From NCBI GenBank assembly GCA_964413265.1, contig CAYPRX010000060.1:1-64000 (forward strand): a DNA stretch of 64,000 bases, given 5' to 3'. The notes beneath the pieces were generated by a model. The model did not search any database. It saw nothing but the letters and a program-made list of their open reading frames with translations, and was not told where the DNA came from. Position numbers and translations under genes: made by a program. Within the stretch, counting starts at the first letter, position 1; the number at the start of each line of letters is the position of its first letter. This DNA is from CAVYGN01 sp964413265. Lineage in GTDB: Bacteria; Spirochaetota; Brevinematia; Brevinematales; JAOACQ01. This document shows positions 16,896 to 23,940 of the stretch, in pieces.

Positions 16896-17543
16896 TTATT
16901 TGAAAATATCGCCCGTATCTTTATACATAAGCACGAAATCCAGATAATCCATAGGGATGCCTATGCTGTTTGAAAATCCTTTCATTGTCTTTTCTATATC
17001 AAGATAATTTTTCCTGGTCAGATTTGTTTCCGCTTTCTCAAGCACTCCGAGTGAATTAAGGTTCCTTATAATATGCCTGTCAAGTATCGCCGCATCAGTA
17101 AAAAATCCTGTGTTTCTTACAAAATGACTCGCTTCCTTGTATCCAATACCCATGATATTTCCGGATAGCCAGTCCCTGAGTTCAATACTTCCCGCAAAAG
17201 AGTCAATTTTTTTTTTAATATCAGGCATTTCGTTCCGGCAGAACATAGCCCTCGCATCGCAGATATATTGAGCCTTGTGATTTTTGAACCTTACGACATT
17301 GAGCCTGCTTGAAAGCTTCTGAGCGTCGCCCTTATAAAGCAGATGCTCCTTTTTTAATATCTCGACTGCCTTTTCCGCCTGCCTTGCCCTGGACTGGGGG
17401 GTAAGGAGGCAGAAAACGAGCTCTTCAAATATCTCAGCGTCGCTTCCATAAGTTTTAAGCCTCCTGAAATCACTGAGCCTTTGCCCTACACTGTCCTTTA
17501 TTTCAAGGTAAATTGAGAATAATTCCAGCCAGCTGTCTTTCAT
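16896..17543 (-). CDS. 8-oxoguanine DNA glycosylase/AP lyase, Ogg2 type
   Basis: The 215-residue protein matches the Ogg2 branch of the helix-hairpin-helix-GPD superfamily. It shows FEELVFCLLTPQSRARQAEKA near residue 45, the hairpin NIMGIGYKEASHFVRNTGF with the catalytic Lys in GYKEASHF, and ILDRHIIRNL with the catalytic Asp. These enzymes excise 8-oxoguanine and nick the abasic site. Ogg2 lacks the N-terminal domain of eukaryotic OGG1, which fits the length. The ATG at 17543 is chosen; a TTG six codons upstream has no better ribosome-binding site. It lies 25 bases after the DUF554 gene on the same strand. Confidence 0.85.
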   Translation of the reverse strand: MKDSWLELFSIYLEIKDSVGQRLSDFRRLKTYGSDAEIFEELVFCLLTPQSRARQAEKAVEILKKEHLLYKGDAQKLSSRLNVVRFKNHKAQYICDARAMFCRNEMPDIKKKIDSFAGSIELRDWLSGNIMGIGYKEASHFVRNTGFFTDAAILDRHIIRNLNSLGVLEKAETNLTRKNYLDIEKTMKGFSNSIGIPMDYLDFVLMYKDTGDIFK

Positions 17544-17568
17544 ATTATCACTGCCAATCAACGTTCAG

Positions 17569-18252
17569 TCATTTCCCGAAAATAACAGAGAAGATAACTA
17601 TAAAAACAAGACCAGGAAGAAGGTTTACCGTTTTAATCTTCTTAATATTAAGCAGGTTGAACCCTATCCCCAGGATCAACAATCCGCCCATTGCTATGAT
17701 CTGATTAATTATATAAGGCTGGAAAAGAGTGCCTGCCAGTTTTGCCACATAGGTAAGAAAACACTGATATAATAAAAGTGCAAACGCTGAAAAAAAGACA
17801 CCGCTTCCGAAAGCCGCACCAAGCGCTATTGCCGCAAATCCGTCCAGCATTGATTTTGTAAAAAGAAGGGTATGATCGCCATAGAGTCCCTCCTGAAGGG
17901 AACCCAGTATTGTCATTGAACCTATACAGAATATCAAAAAAGAACCAACCAGGCCCTCAGCAAATCTGCTGTTTGAGGATTTCAGCCTCTTTTTTAGCCT
18001 ATCCCCCAGGCCGTCAAGCCTCTCTTCCAGAGAGGTAATTTCACCGACGATACCCCCGATTATCAGGCTGAATATGAGGATCAGAATATTTTCCAGCTTC
18101 AGGATCATAGTTATACCAATTGCCAGAGTGCAAAGGCCAATGGCCTGAAGAATTATGCCGGTAACAGCTTCCGGAATCTTCCTGCTGAAAAAGATGCCTA
18201 TAAGGCTACCCGTCATTACAGCCGCTGTGTTAACAAACGTTCCAAGAAACAT
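17569..18252 (-). CDS. DUF554-family membrane protein
   Basis: The 227-residue protein has about six or seven membrane segments and the DUF554 landmarks: FVNTAAVMTGSLIGIFFSR at the N-terminus, GIIGE-like GGIVGEITSLEERLD, FLIFCIGSMTILGSLQEGL and DGFAAIALGAAFGSGVFFSA. The function is unestablished; the family is sometimes annotated YdfK and assumed to be a transporter. GGAG lies six bases before the ATG at 18252. It is divergent from the HAD-Smr gene and upstream of ogg2, with which it may be co-transcribed. Confidence 0.85.
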   Translation of the reverse strand: MFLGTFVNTAAVMTGSLIGIFFSRKIPEAVTGIILQAIGLCTLAIGITMILKLENILILIFSLIIGGIVGEITSLEERLDGLGDRLKKRLKSSNSRFAEGLVGSFLIFCIGSMTILGSLQEGLYGDHTLLFTKSMLDGFAAIALGAAFGSGVFFSAFALLLYQCFLTYVAKLAGTLFQPYIINQIIAMGGLLILGIGFNLLNIKKIKTVNLLPGLVFIVIFSVIFGK

Positions 18253-18340
18253 AATATCTCCATGATTTTCTTTACAACCTTCGGTATATTATATAAAATA
18301 ACGATTCTTTTGAAAAGTTTCGGTGGCGATAAGGAACATT

Positions 18341-19252
18341 ATGAAATACATGCTCAATTTATTTGACCTGGACGGCACTCTCATAGATAGTCACGAAGCC
18401 ATATGCAGGGCGTTAAACGATACCCTTACACACTTCGGTTCAGAAATCCTTCCTTACGAGAAATCAAAAAAATTCATCGGTCTGTCCTTTGCACCGATTC
18501 TTCAAAATCTTGGTGTTAATGCCGGAACGGAAGAAATAATGGAAGTCTACAGGGGTTATTATTTTAATTATGCGGAAAAGTACCAGTGCCTTTTTAAGGG
18601 GATACCTGAATTGCTTGAGCTGCTGAAAAAGAGGGTTTTGCTGTCTATCATCACTAACAAGGGAAGAAGAGGCACTGAAATGACCCTGAAATCATTGGGA
18701 ATCATCGATTATTTCAATCACATTATAACTGAAGACGATGTAAAAATGCTCAAACCCTCCATTGCCCCTTATGACAAGGTTATAGATTTATACAGGCATG
18801 AAGGCATAAATCTCGATAAAGACGATTGCCTGATGATCGGCGACAGTCCTGTCGACTGTGAATTTGCAGCAAACTGCGGTATAGATTACGCCTTTGCAAA
18901 ATGGGGGTTTTTCGAACCTGAGGATCTTCCCTATAAACCTGCATATGTTTTAAATAAACCCATGGAACTGGCTGATATAAACGGCCTGAATGAATTAATC
19001 GAAGTTGAACTTACAGGGGAGCTTGATCTTCACGCTTTTTCCCCGAAGGATATATCCCGATTAGTTGTTTCCTATCTAAAAAAAGCAGTGGAAAATGGAT
19101 ACCATTCTGTCAGGATCATCCATGGCAAGGGTATCGGGGTTCAGAGAGAAATCGTCAGAAAAATACTGTCTAAAAACCCTGCCGTAAAAACTTTTTACGA
19201 CGCCGGGCAGATAAACGGCGGGAGGGGCGCTACCATAGTTGAATTCAAATAA
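18341..19252 (+). CDS. HAD-family phosphatase fused to a C-terminal Smr domain
   Basis: The 303-residue protein has two parts. Residues 1-215 are a Gph/PGP-type HAD hydrolase, with motif I DLDGT (Asp9, Asp11), motif II ITNKG (about 104), Lys in MLKPS (138) and motif IV IGDSPVDCEFA (about 167). It should remove phosphate from a small metabolite such as phosphoglycolate or a nucleotide. Residues about 222-303 are an Smr domain with LDLHAF (229-232), HGKGIG (261) and INGGRGATIVEF; Smr domains are nuclease or nucleic-acid-binding modules of MutS2 and SmrA/B. ATG 18341 has AAGGA five bases upstream; a GTG six codons earlier overlaps that site. The fusion is unusual; the joint function is not known to me. 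Confidence 0.82.
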   Translation: MKYMLNLFDLDGTLIDSHEAICRALNDTLTHFGSEILPYEKSKKFIGLSFAPILQNLGVNAGTEEIMEVYRGYYFNYAEKYQCLFKGIPELLELLKKRVLLSIITNKGRRGTEMTLKSLGIIDYFNHIITEDDVKMLKPSIAPYDKVIDLYRHEGINLDKDDCLMIGDSPVDCEFAANCGIDYAFAKWGFFEPEDLPYKPAYVLNKPMELADINGLNELIEVELTGELDLHAFSPKDISRLVVSYLKKAVENGYHSVRIIHGKGIGVQREIVRKILSKNPAVKTFYDAGQINGGRGATIVEFK

Positions 19253-19280
19253 TGGATACCAGCCGTCTGAATGGAATAAT

Positions 19281-19309
19281 TTGACGGCAAATCCTTTGTA
19301 ACTTATAAT
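19281..19309 (+). promoter_or_regulatory. sigma70-type promoter for ahcY
   Basis: TTGACG (19281-19286), a 17-base spacer and a perfect TATAAT (19304-19309), about 57 bases before the ahcY ATG. The leader is too short to hold a SAH riboswitch. Confidence 0.6.
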
Positions 19310-19365
19310 ATCTTTAATTATGATATAGAAATAGCTGTATCAAATATCTGTCAAAGAGGACTTTA

Positions 19366-20766
19366 ATGGATTACAAAATCAAAGACATATCCCTGGCAGA
19401 ATTAGGCAGAAGGGAAATTGAAATTGCCGAACACGAGATGCCTGGATTGATGGCGGTCAGGGAGAAGTTCAGCTCTGAAAAGCCACTGAAAGGCGTGAGG
19501 ATCAGCGGATCGCTTCACATGACAATACAGACGGCTGTTCTTATCGAAACACTTGTAAAGCTTGGCGCTGATATAAGGTGGGCAAGCTGCAATATATTTT
19601 CTACACAGGATGAGGCTGCTGCGGCTATAGCAAAAACCGGGATCAGCGTCTTCGCCTGGAAGGGCGAGACACTTGAAGAATACTGGTGGTGCACAAAGCA
19701 GGCCCTGACATTTCCGGCAGGCAAAGGTCCCCAGCTCATCGTAGACGACGGCGGAGATGCGACCCTTCTTGTTCATAAGGGCTTTGCGGCTGAAAAAGAT
19801 CCTTCTCTTCTCTCAAAAAAAGCTTCAAGTCACGAGGAAGAGGTTATAATGGATCTTCTCAGGCAGATCCAAAAAGATGACAGTTCATTCTGGCAGAATA
19901 CAGTCAGCGGATGGAGAGGGGTCTCGGAAGAAACCTCCACTGGGGTGCACAGGCTCTACATGATGATGGAAAAGGGAGAACTTCTAGTACCCGCAATGAA
20001 CGTCAATGATTCAGTTACTAAATCTAAATTCGACAATGTTTATGGATGCAGGGAATCCCTGGCAGATGGAATAAAACGTGCTACAGATGTCATGATTGCC
20101 GGTAAAACAGCTCTTGTCTGCGGCTATGGCGATGTAGGCAAGGGTTCTTCAAAATCACTTAGGGGATTCGGAGCCCGTGTTATTGTTACTGAAATCGATC
20201 CTATCTGCGCTCTCCAGGCTGCCATGGAGGGTTATGAGGTAAAAACAGTTGAAGACGTTATTGATTTTGCGGACATTTACGTAACAGCTACGGGCAACAG
20301 GGATATTATTACAATTGAACATCTGGCCAAGATGAAAGACCAGGCCATAGTCTGCAATATAGGGCATTTTGACGACGAAATACAGGTAGCGGAATTAAAC
20401 TCTTATCCGGGAATAAAAAAGGTAAACATAAAACCACAGGTAGATAAATATATTTTCCCCGGCGGCCATTCTATATACCTTTTAGCCGAAGGCAGGCTTG
20501 TAAACCTGGGATGTGCAAAGGGCCATCCTTCTTTCGTCATGTCCAATTCATTTACAAACCAGATACTGGCACAAGTCGACCTATGGAAAAACAGAGATAT
20601 TTACAAACCAGGGGTTTACCGCCTTCCAAAACTGCTTGACGAGGAAGTAGCCAGGCTGCACTTGAAAAAGATCGGTGTCAAGCTCACAAGGCTTACAAAA
20701 AAACAGGCGGACTATATCGGAGTTCCCGAAGAAGGTCCTTATAAACCGGATCATTACCGCTATTAA
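19366..20766 (+). CDS. ahcY: adenosylhomocysteinase
   Basis: The 466-residue enzyme reversibly splits S-adenosylhomocysteine to adenosine and homocysteine, relieving product inhibition of methyltransferases. Visible features are GSLHMTIQTAVLIETL, the substrate segment DDGGDATLLVHKG, ETSTGVHRLYMM, the NAD-binding Rossmann motif VCGYGDVGKGSSKSL, GHFDDEIQ, and the C-terminal KPDHYRY whose Lys/Tyr reach the cofactor of the neighbouring subunit. It includes the roughly 40-residue insert after the substrate domain found in many bacterial forms. GAGGAC precedes the ATG, and it has its own promoter at 19281-19309. The next gene starts 15 bases later. Confidence 0.96.
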   Translation: MDYKIKDISLAELGRREIEIAEHEMPGLMAVREKFSSEKPLKGVRISGSLHMTIQTAVLIETLVKLGADIRWASCNIFSTQDEAAAAIAKTGISVFAWKGETLEEYWWCTKQALTFPAGKGPQLIVDDGGDATLLVHKGFAAEKDPSLLSKKASSHEEEVIMDLLRQIQKDDSSFWQNTVSGWRGVSEETSTGVHRLYMMMEKGELLVPAMNVNDSVTKSKFDNVYGCRESLADGIKRATDVMIAGKTALVCGYGDVGKGSSKSLRGFGARVIVTEIDPICALQAAMEGYEVKTVEDVIDFADIYVTATGNRDIITIEHLAKMKDQAIVCNIGHFDDEIQVAELNSYPGIKKVNIKPQVDKYIFPGGHSIYLLAEGRLVNLGCAKGHPSFVMSNSFTNQILAQVDLWKNRDIYKPGVYRLPKLLDEEVARLHLKKIGVKLTRLTKKQADYIGVPEEGPYKPDHYRY

Positions 20767-20781
20767 GGCTCCGGTAAGAAG

Positions 20782-22077
20782 ATGATATTAAGGATACTCA
20801 CGTTTATCTTTCTTTTTCTGAATTTCGCCTTGCCCAAGGCAGGGACGAAAATCGGGATTTTTCCCCTGTATATATCGGCAATGCTTGCCATTCTGATATA
20901 TCTCCCCATGACTTTTTACCTTACCCTGAAGAATTTCAGGCAAAGGGAAGAAAAATTAACACTTATTTATTACGCCTCTTTTCTCATAGTCTTCCTGGCT
21001 GATTTTTTACTGGAGGGGCAACTTCCACCATACTCAAACATACCGGATATATATGCTCCTTATTTTATAGCCCTTTCATCACCATTTCTTATTTTCACTG
21101 CAAAATATCTTAAAATCAAACCAGCTCATTTTAAAATTATTATCCTCAGTTCTTTCTTTCTTCTTTCATTATACGGACTGGTGCAAAAAATATTTGGTGA
21201 TATTAACACGATCATCCCGGGAGTAACTTATAATTATGCGGAGGCGGTCAAATTGAACCCTCACTCAAGTCTGGACCTTTGGGCAAAACATAATTTTATT
21301 CCGGAACTTCAATATCTTAAACTCTCTTCAACCTACCAGAACGGCAACCTTTTTGGAGTGAACTACATTTTACTTTCATGGTTTGCCCTATATTTTCTGA
21401 GGAATGGGAAAGGACTGCCGATGAAAATCCTGTATTATTCGTCAATTTTATTATATGTCTTTATCTGTTTTCTTACAGCTTCAGAAACTGTTTATATCGG
21501 TCTGATTGTATCCCTGCTGCTGATTTTTGCTATTACCATCCTGGATATTAAGAATTCTTCTGGCCCGAATAAGGAAGTTAAGATAATTTCGCTTATATTG
21601 GTACCGGTTATACTTTTTATAATCTCTCTTTTCATAATAAATGACGTCAAATTGTTTCATTCACTAATTGTAACAAAGCTGCTTGCCAGGAATTTACTGT
21701 CAAATGAGAGAATACTGTATTTTATAAAGTACATTCATTACCTGATAGAGCAGAAAGGCATACTGCAGTTCCTGTTCGGATGTTTCTTTAATAACCCTAA
21801 CAACAGTGGGGGTTATGAAATAACACTTGTTTATATATTCGTCAATTCGGGTATTATTTTCGCTTTTATTTTCATGTTCTATATTTTGACATTTTTAAAG
21901 AAGCTTAAGCTTTCAGTATATAACATCGGCATATTTTCCTACCTTGCGGCTTCTTTTATCGACGGAGGTTTCTGGCTTCCGCCTACGGCTTTCTCATTTT
22001 TCATTCTGATCGGAATAAGCCTCTATATCCTTCAAAAACGAATGACCGAAGACCATGGCATAACCTCTTTGCCATAA
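20782..22077 (+). CDS. polytopic membrane protein, O-antigen ligase/polymerase-like
   Basis: The 431-residue protein has about 10-12 membrane segments and one large extracytoplasmic loop (about residues 135-185: LSLYGLVQKIFGDINTIIPG onward with many polar residues), followed by TYQNGNLFGVNYILLSWFAL. This layout, and the N-G-N-xx-G segment, resemble the Wzy/WaaL O-antigen ligase superfamily. No single catalytic motif is certain, so transfer of a lipid-linked glycan to an acceptor is only a suggestion. No glycosyltransferase cluster surrounds it. Its stop codon abuts the flaB terminator on the other strand. Confidence 0.6.
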   Translation: MILRILTFIFLFLNFALPKAGTKIGIFPLYISAMLAILIYLPMTFYLTLKNFRQREEKLTLIYYASFLIVFLADFLLEGQLPPYSNIPDIYAPYFIALSSPFLIFTAKYLKIKPAHFKIIILSSFFLLSLYGLVQKIFGDINTIIPGVTYNYAEAVKLNPHSSLDLWAKHNFIPELQYLKLSSTYQNGNLFGVNYILLSWFALYFLRNGKGLPMKILYYSSILLYVFICFLTASETVYIGLIVSLLLIFAITILDIKNSSGPNKEVKIISLILVPVILFIISLFIINDVKLFHSLIVTKLLARNLLSNERILYFIKYIHYLIEQKGILQFLFGCFFNNPNNSGGYEITLVYIFVNSGIIFAFIFMFYILTFLKKLKLSVYNIGIFSYLAASFIDGGFWLPPTAFSFFILIGISLYILQKRMTEDHGITSLP

Positions 22078-22099
22078 AAAAGCGGCGCTTGCGCGCCGC
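22076..22099 (-). terminator. rho-independent terminator of flaB
   Basis: On the minus strand a perfect seven-base-pair GC stem (GCGGCGC with GCGCCGC, loop of four) at 22099-22082 is followed by six T. It lies 15 bases after the flaB stop. The T tract abuts the stop codon of the convergent membrane-protein gene, so it may partly serve that gene too. Confidence 0.9.
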
Positions 22100-22114
22100 C
22101 TCTAATCATTTCGA

Positions 22115-22987
22115 TTATCTCAAAAGCTGCAGCATTAGCTGAGGTTTTTGATTGGCCTGCGATAACATCGCTGTTGCAGCCTGTGAAAGGATCTGAGACC
22201 TTACAAAGTTGGACATTTCTTCAGCCATATCCGAATCTCTTATCCTGGATTCGGCTGATTGGAGATTTTCATAGCCAACCAGTAAACCTACTGAGGCTTT
22301 TTCAAGCCTGTTCTGGTACGCACCCATATCTGCTCTCTGCTTTGAAACCTTTAAAAGAGCGAGATCGACCATACCTATGGTCATATTAGCCTTATCAGGA
22401 GTCGAGATGCTGATGAATGATGCAGTCTGAGGGTTTCCCACAGGGGACTTCAAACCGAGCCCCTGGGAATTCATCGTGCCGAGGTAAAGCCTGGTCCTCT
22501 GGTCCATATTCGCTCCAATATGGAGCCAGATGCTTGCCATAACGGTATTTTCGCCAGTGGGCCTTGCAAATCTTCCCGTCAGTATGTTCATACCATTGAA
22601 CTGAGCATGTGAAGCTATCCTGTCTACTTCCGCAACGAGTTCGGATACTTCAACCTGGATCTGCATCCTGTCTTCAGTGCTGTAAATCCCGTTTGCAGCC
22701 TGAACAGCCAGTTCCCTGATACGCTGGAGAATGTTATGGGTCTCTTCGAGATATCCTTCAGCTGTCTGAAGGAAAGAAATACCATCCATAACATTCATAT
22801 GGGCTCTTTTCAAGCCCTGGATCTGGCTCCGCATCTTTTCAGATACTGCCAAACCTGACGCATCATCACCCGCACGGTTGATGCGCATACCTGAGGAGAG
22901 CTTTTCAATGCCTTTGTCGCTGTCTCTGCCGTTGACAAACAGCTGTCTCTGGGTAAAGATGGCACTGATGTTGTGATTGATGATCAT
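22115..22987 (-). CDS. flaB: periplasmic flagellar core flagellin FlaB
   Basis: The 290-residue protein has the conserved flagellin ends: MIINHNISAIFTQRQL, IEKLSSGMRINRAGDDASGL and MRSQIQGLKRA at the N-terminus, then SAESRIRDSDMAEEM and ILSQAATAMLSQANQ at the C-terminus, with only a short middle part. Segments such as GISFLQTAEGYLEETHNILQ, STEDRMQIQVEVSELVAEVD and HAQFNGMNILTGRFA are diagnostic of spirochaete FlaB, which forms the core of the flagellar filament in the periplasm. The true start is ATG 22987, behind a strong AAGGAGG; a longer frame upstream passes through the leader hairpin. It is regulated by a sigma28-like promoter and a CsrA-type hairpin, and ends at a strong terminator, so it is monocistronic. 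Confidence 0.96.
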   Translation of the reverse strand: MIINHNISAIFTQRQLFVNGRDSDKGIEKLSSGMRINRAGDDASGLAVSEKMRSQIQGLKRAHMNVMDGISFLQTAEGYLEETHNILQRIRELAVQAANGIYSTEDRMQIQVEVSELVAEVDRIASHAQFNGMNILTGRFARPTGENTVMASIWLHIGANMDQRTRLYLGTMNSQGLGLKSPVGNPQTASFISISTPDKANMTIGMVDLALLKVSKQRADMGAYQNRLEKASVGLLVGYENLQSAESRIRDSDMAEEMSNFVRSQILSQAATAMLSQANQKPQLMLQLLR

Positions 22988-23008
22988 GACATCCTCCTTG
23001 ATATTTTT

Positions 23009-23028
23009 TGAGAACATCCTTGTTCTCA
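23009..23028 (-). promoter_or_regulatory. CsrA/RsmA-type binding hairpin in the flaB leader
   Basis: On the minus strand eight perfect base pairs (TGAGAACA with TGTTCTCA) enclose a four-base loop AGGA. The loop region reads ACAAGGATGT, nearly identical to the in-vitro selected CsrA consensus RUACARGGAUGU, with GGA presented in the loop as CsrA prefers. The hairpin lies ten bases before the flaB Shine-Dalgarno, which itself contains a second GGAGGATGT. This two-site layout resembles that used by CsrA to repress hag in Bacillus and reported for flaB in Borrelia. Confidence 0.7.
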
Positions 23029-23039
23029 GCACTATATTA

Positions 23040-23066
23040 ATTTCGGAGAATTCTGGAATTTGATTA
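23040..23066 (-). promoter_or_regulatory. sigma28 (FliA)-like promoter for flaB
   Basis: On the minus strand TAAT (23066-23063), exactly 15 bases, then TCCGAAAT (23047-23040). The FliA consensus is TAAA-N15-GCCGATAA, so eight of twelve positions match. It would start a leader of about 45 bases that begins just before the CsrA-type hairpin. Confidence 0.45.
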
Positions 23067-23111
23067 GCCTTTACATATGAAAATTTTACTTAAATTAGAA
23101 GATAATCAATT

Positions 23112-23186
23112 TCGGGCTGGAGGGATTTGAACCCTCGGCTTCTTGGTCCCGAACCAAGCGCGCTAGCCAAACTGCGCTACAGCCCG
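23112..23186 (-). tRNA. tRNA-Pro (anticodon CGG)
   Basis: Minus-strand cloverleaf: acceptor CGGGCTG pairs with CAGCCCG, D arm TAGCGCAGTTTGGCTAGCGC, anticodon stem CTTGG/CCAAG with loop TTCGGGA (anticodon CGG, reads CCG), T arm GGGTTCAAATCCC. The first base C and the overall sequence are typical of bacterial tRNA-Pro. The discriminator is A and CCA is not encoded. It lies upstream of flaB on the same strand. Confidence 0.95.
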
Positions 23187-23361
23187 AAAAACAGCAGACA
23201 AGATTCTAAATCGCAATTGTTAATTTATCAATTTTTTGTATCCTCTGCTGACTTTTGATGCAGATAAATAAATAACTTTTTTATTGCTAGATATCAAAAA
23301 TTATAATAAGATAAAAAAGTTAGATTTTTATTTATTTTATTTTTCTGATCAGGAGGTTTCT

Positions 23362-23916
23362 ATGTTGCCTGATATTATTAATATTGCAAAAAGGATCAAA
23401 GAACTGAGAGATATCAACGGAATATCTCTTGAAACCCTTTCCAAAGAATTTCAGGTGAGCATCGAGGAATACAAGAAATATGAGAGCGGTGAATCCGATA
23501 TTCCAATAGGTTTTTTATTCCAGATTGCAGGGAAATTCAATGTAGACATGACAGCCCTGCTGACAGGAGAGGAGCCTAAGCTCAAGATATTCAGTGTTGT
23601 CAGGAAAAACAGGGGGCTTTCGACAGATCGCCGAAAAGAATACAAATATCAGGACCTTGCTTACAACTTCATAGATAAAAAAGCTGAGGTTTTTCTTGTA
23701 ACCGTCGATCCAAAGAGTGAAGATACCCCGCTCAGTTTTTATTCTCATGACGGACAGGAATACAATTATGTAATATCAGGCTCGCTGAAAGTATTTATCG
23801 GGCCATATAATGTTACCCTTGAAGAAGGCGATAGCCTGTTTTTCAATTCGGGATATAAGCATGCTATGATATCCCTTAATAATCAACAAGCCAGATTCCT
23901 TGCAGTGATATTATAA
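23362..23916 (+). CDS. XRE-type helix-turn-helix/cupin transcriptional regulator
   Basis: The 184-residue protein has an N-terminal helix-turn-helix (about 8-65: IKELRDINGISLETLSKEFQ, VSIEEYKKYESGESDIPI) and a C-terminal cupin (about 110-180) with SFYSHDGQEYNYVISGSLKV and LEEGDSLFFNSGYKHAM. It therefore probably senses a small ligand and controls nearby genes, as such regulators often do. ATG 23362 has AGGAGG five bases upstream. The acyl-CoA synthetase gene starts 24 bases after its stop; the same pairing with an AMP-binding synthetase is familiar from other bacteria, which suggests it regulates that gene and perhaps senses an acyl-CoA or free acid. Confidence 0.88.
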   Translation: MLPDIINIAKRIKELRDINGISLETLSKEFQVSIEEYKKYESGESDIPIGFLFQIAGKFNVDMTALLTGEEPKLKIFSVVRKNRGLSTDRRKEYKYQDLAYNFIDKKAEVFLVTVDPKSEDTPLSFYSHDGQEYNYVISGSLKVFIGPYNVTLEEGDSLFFNSGYKHAMISLNNQQARFLAVIL

Positions 23917-23940
23917 TAAATAAAAAAACGGGAGGTCTTT

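Noticed and set aside
19310..19365. SAH riboswitch upstream of ahcY
   Set aside because: The leader after the promoter is about 50 bases, too short and without the conserved core.
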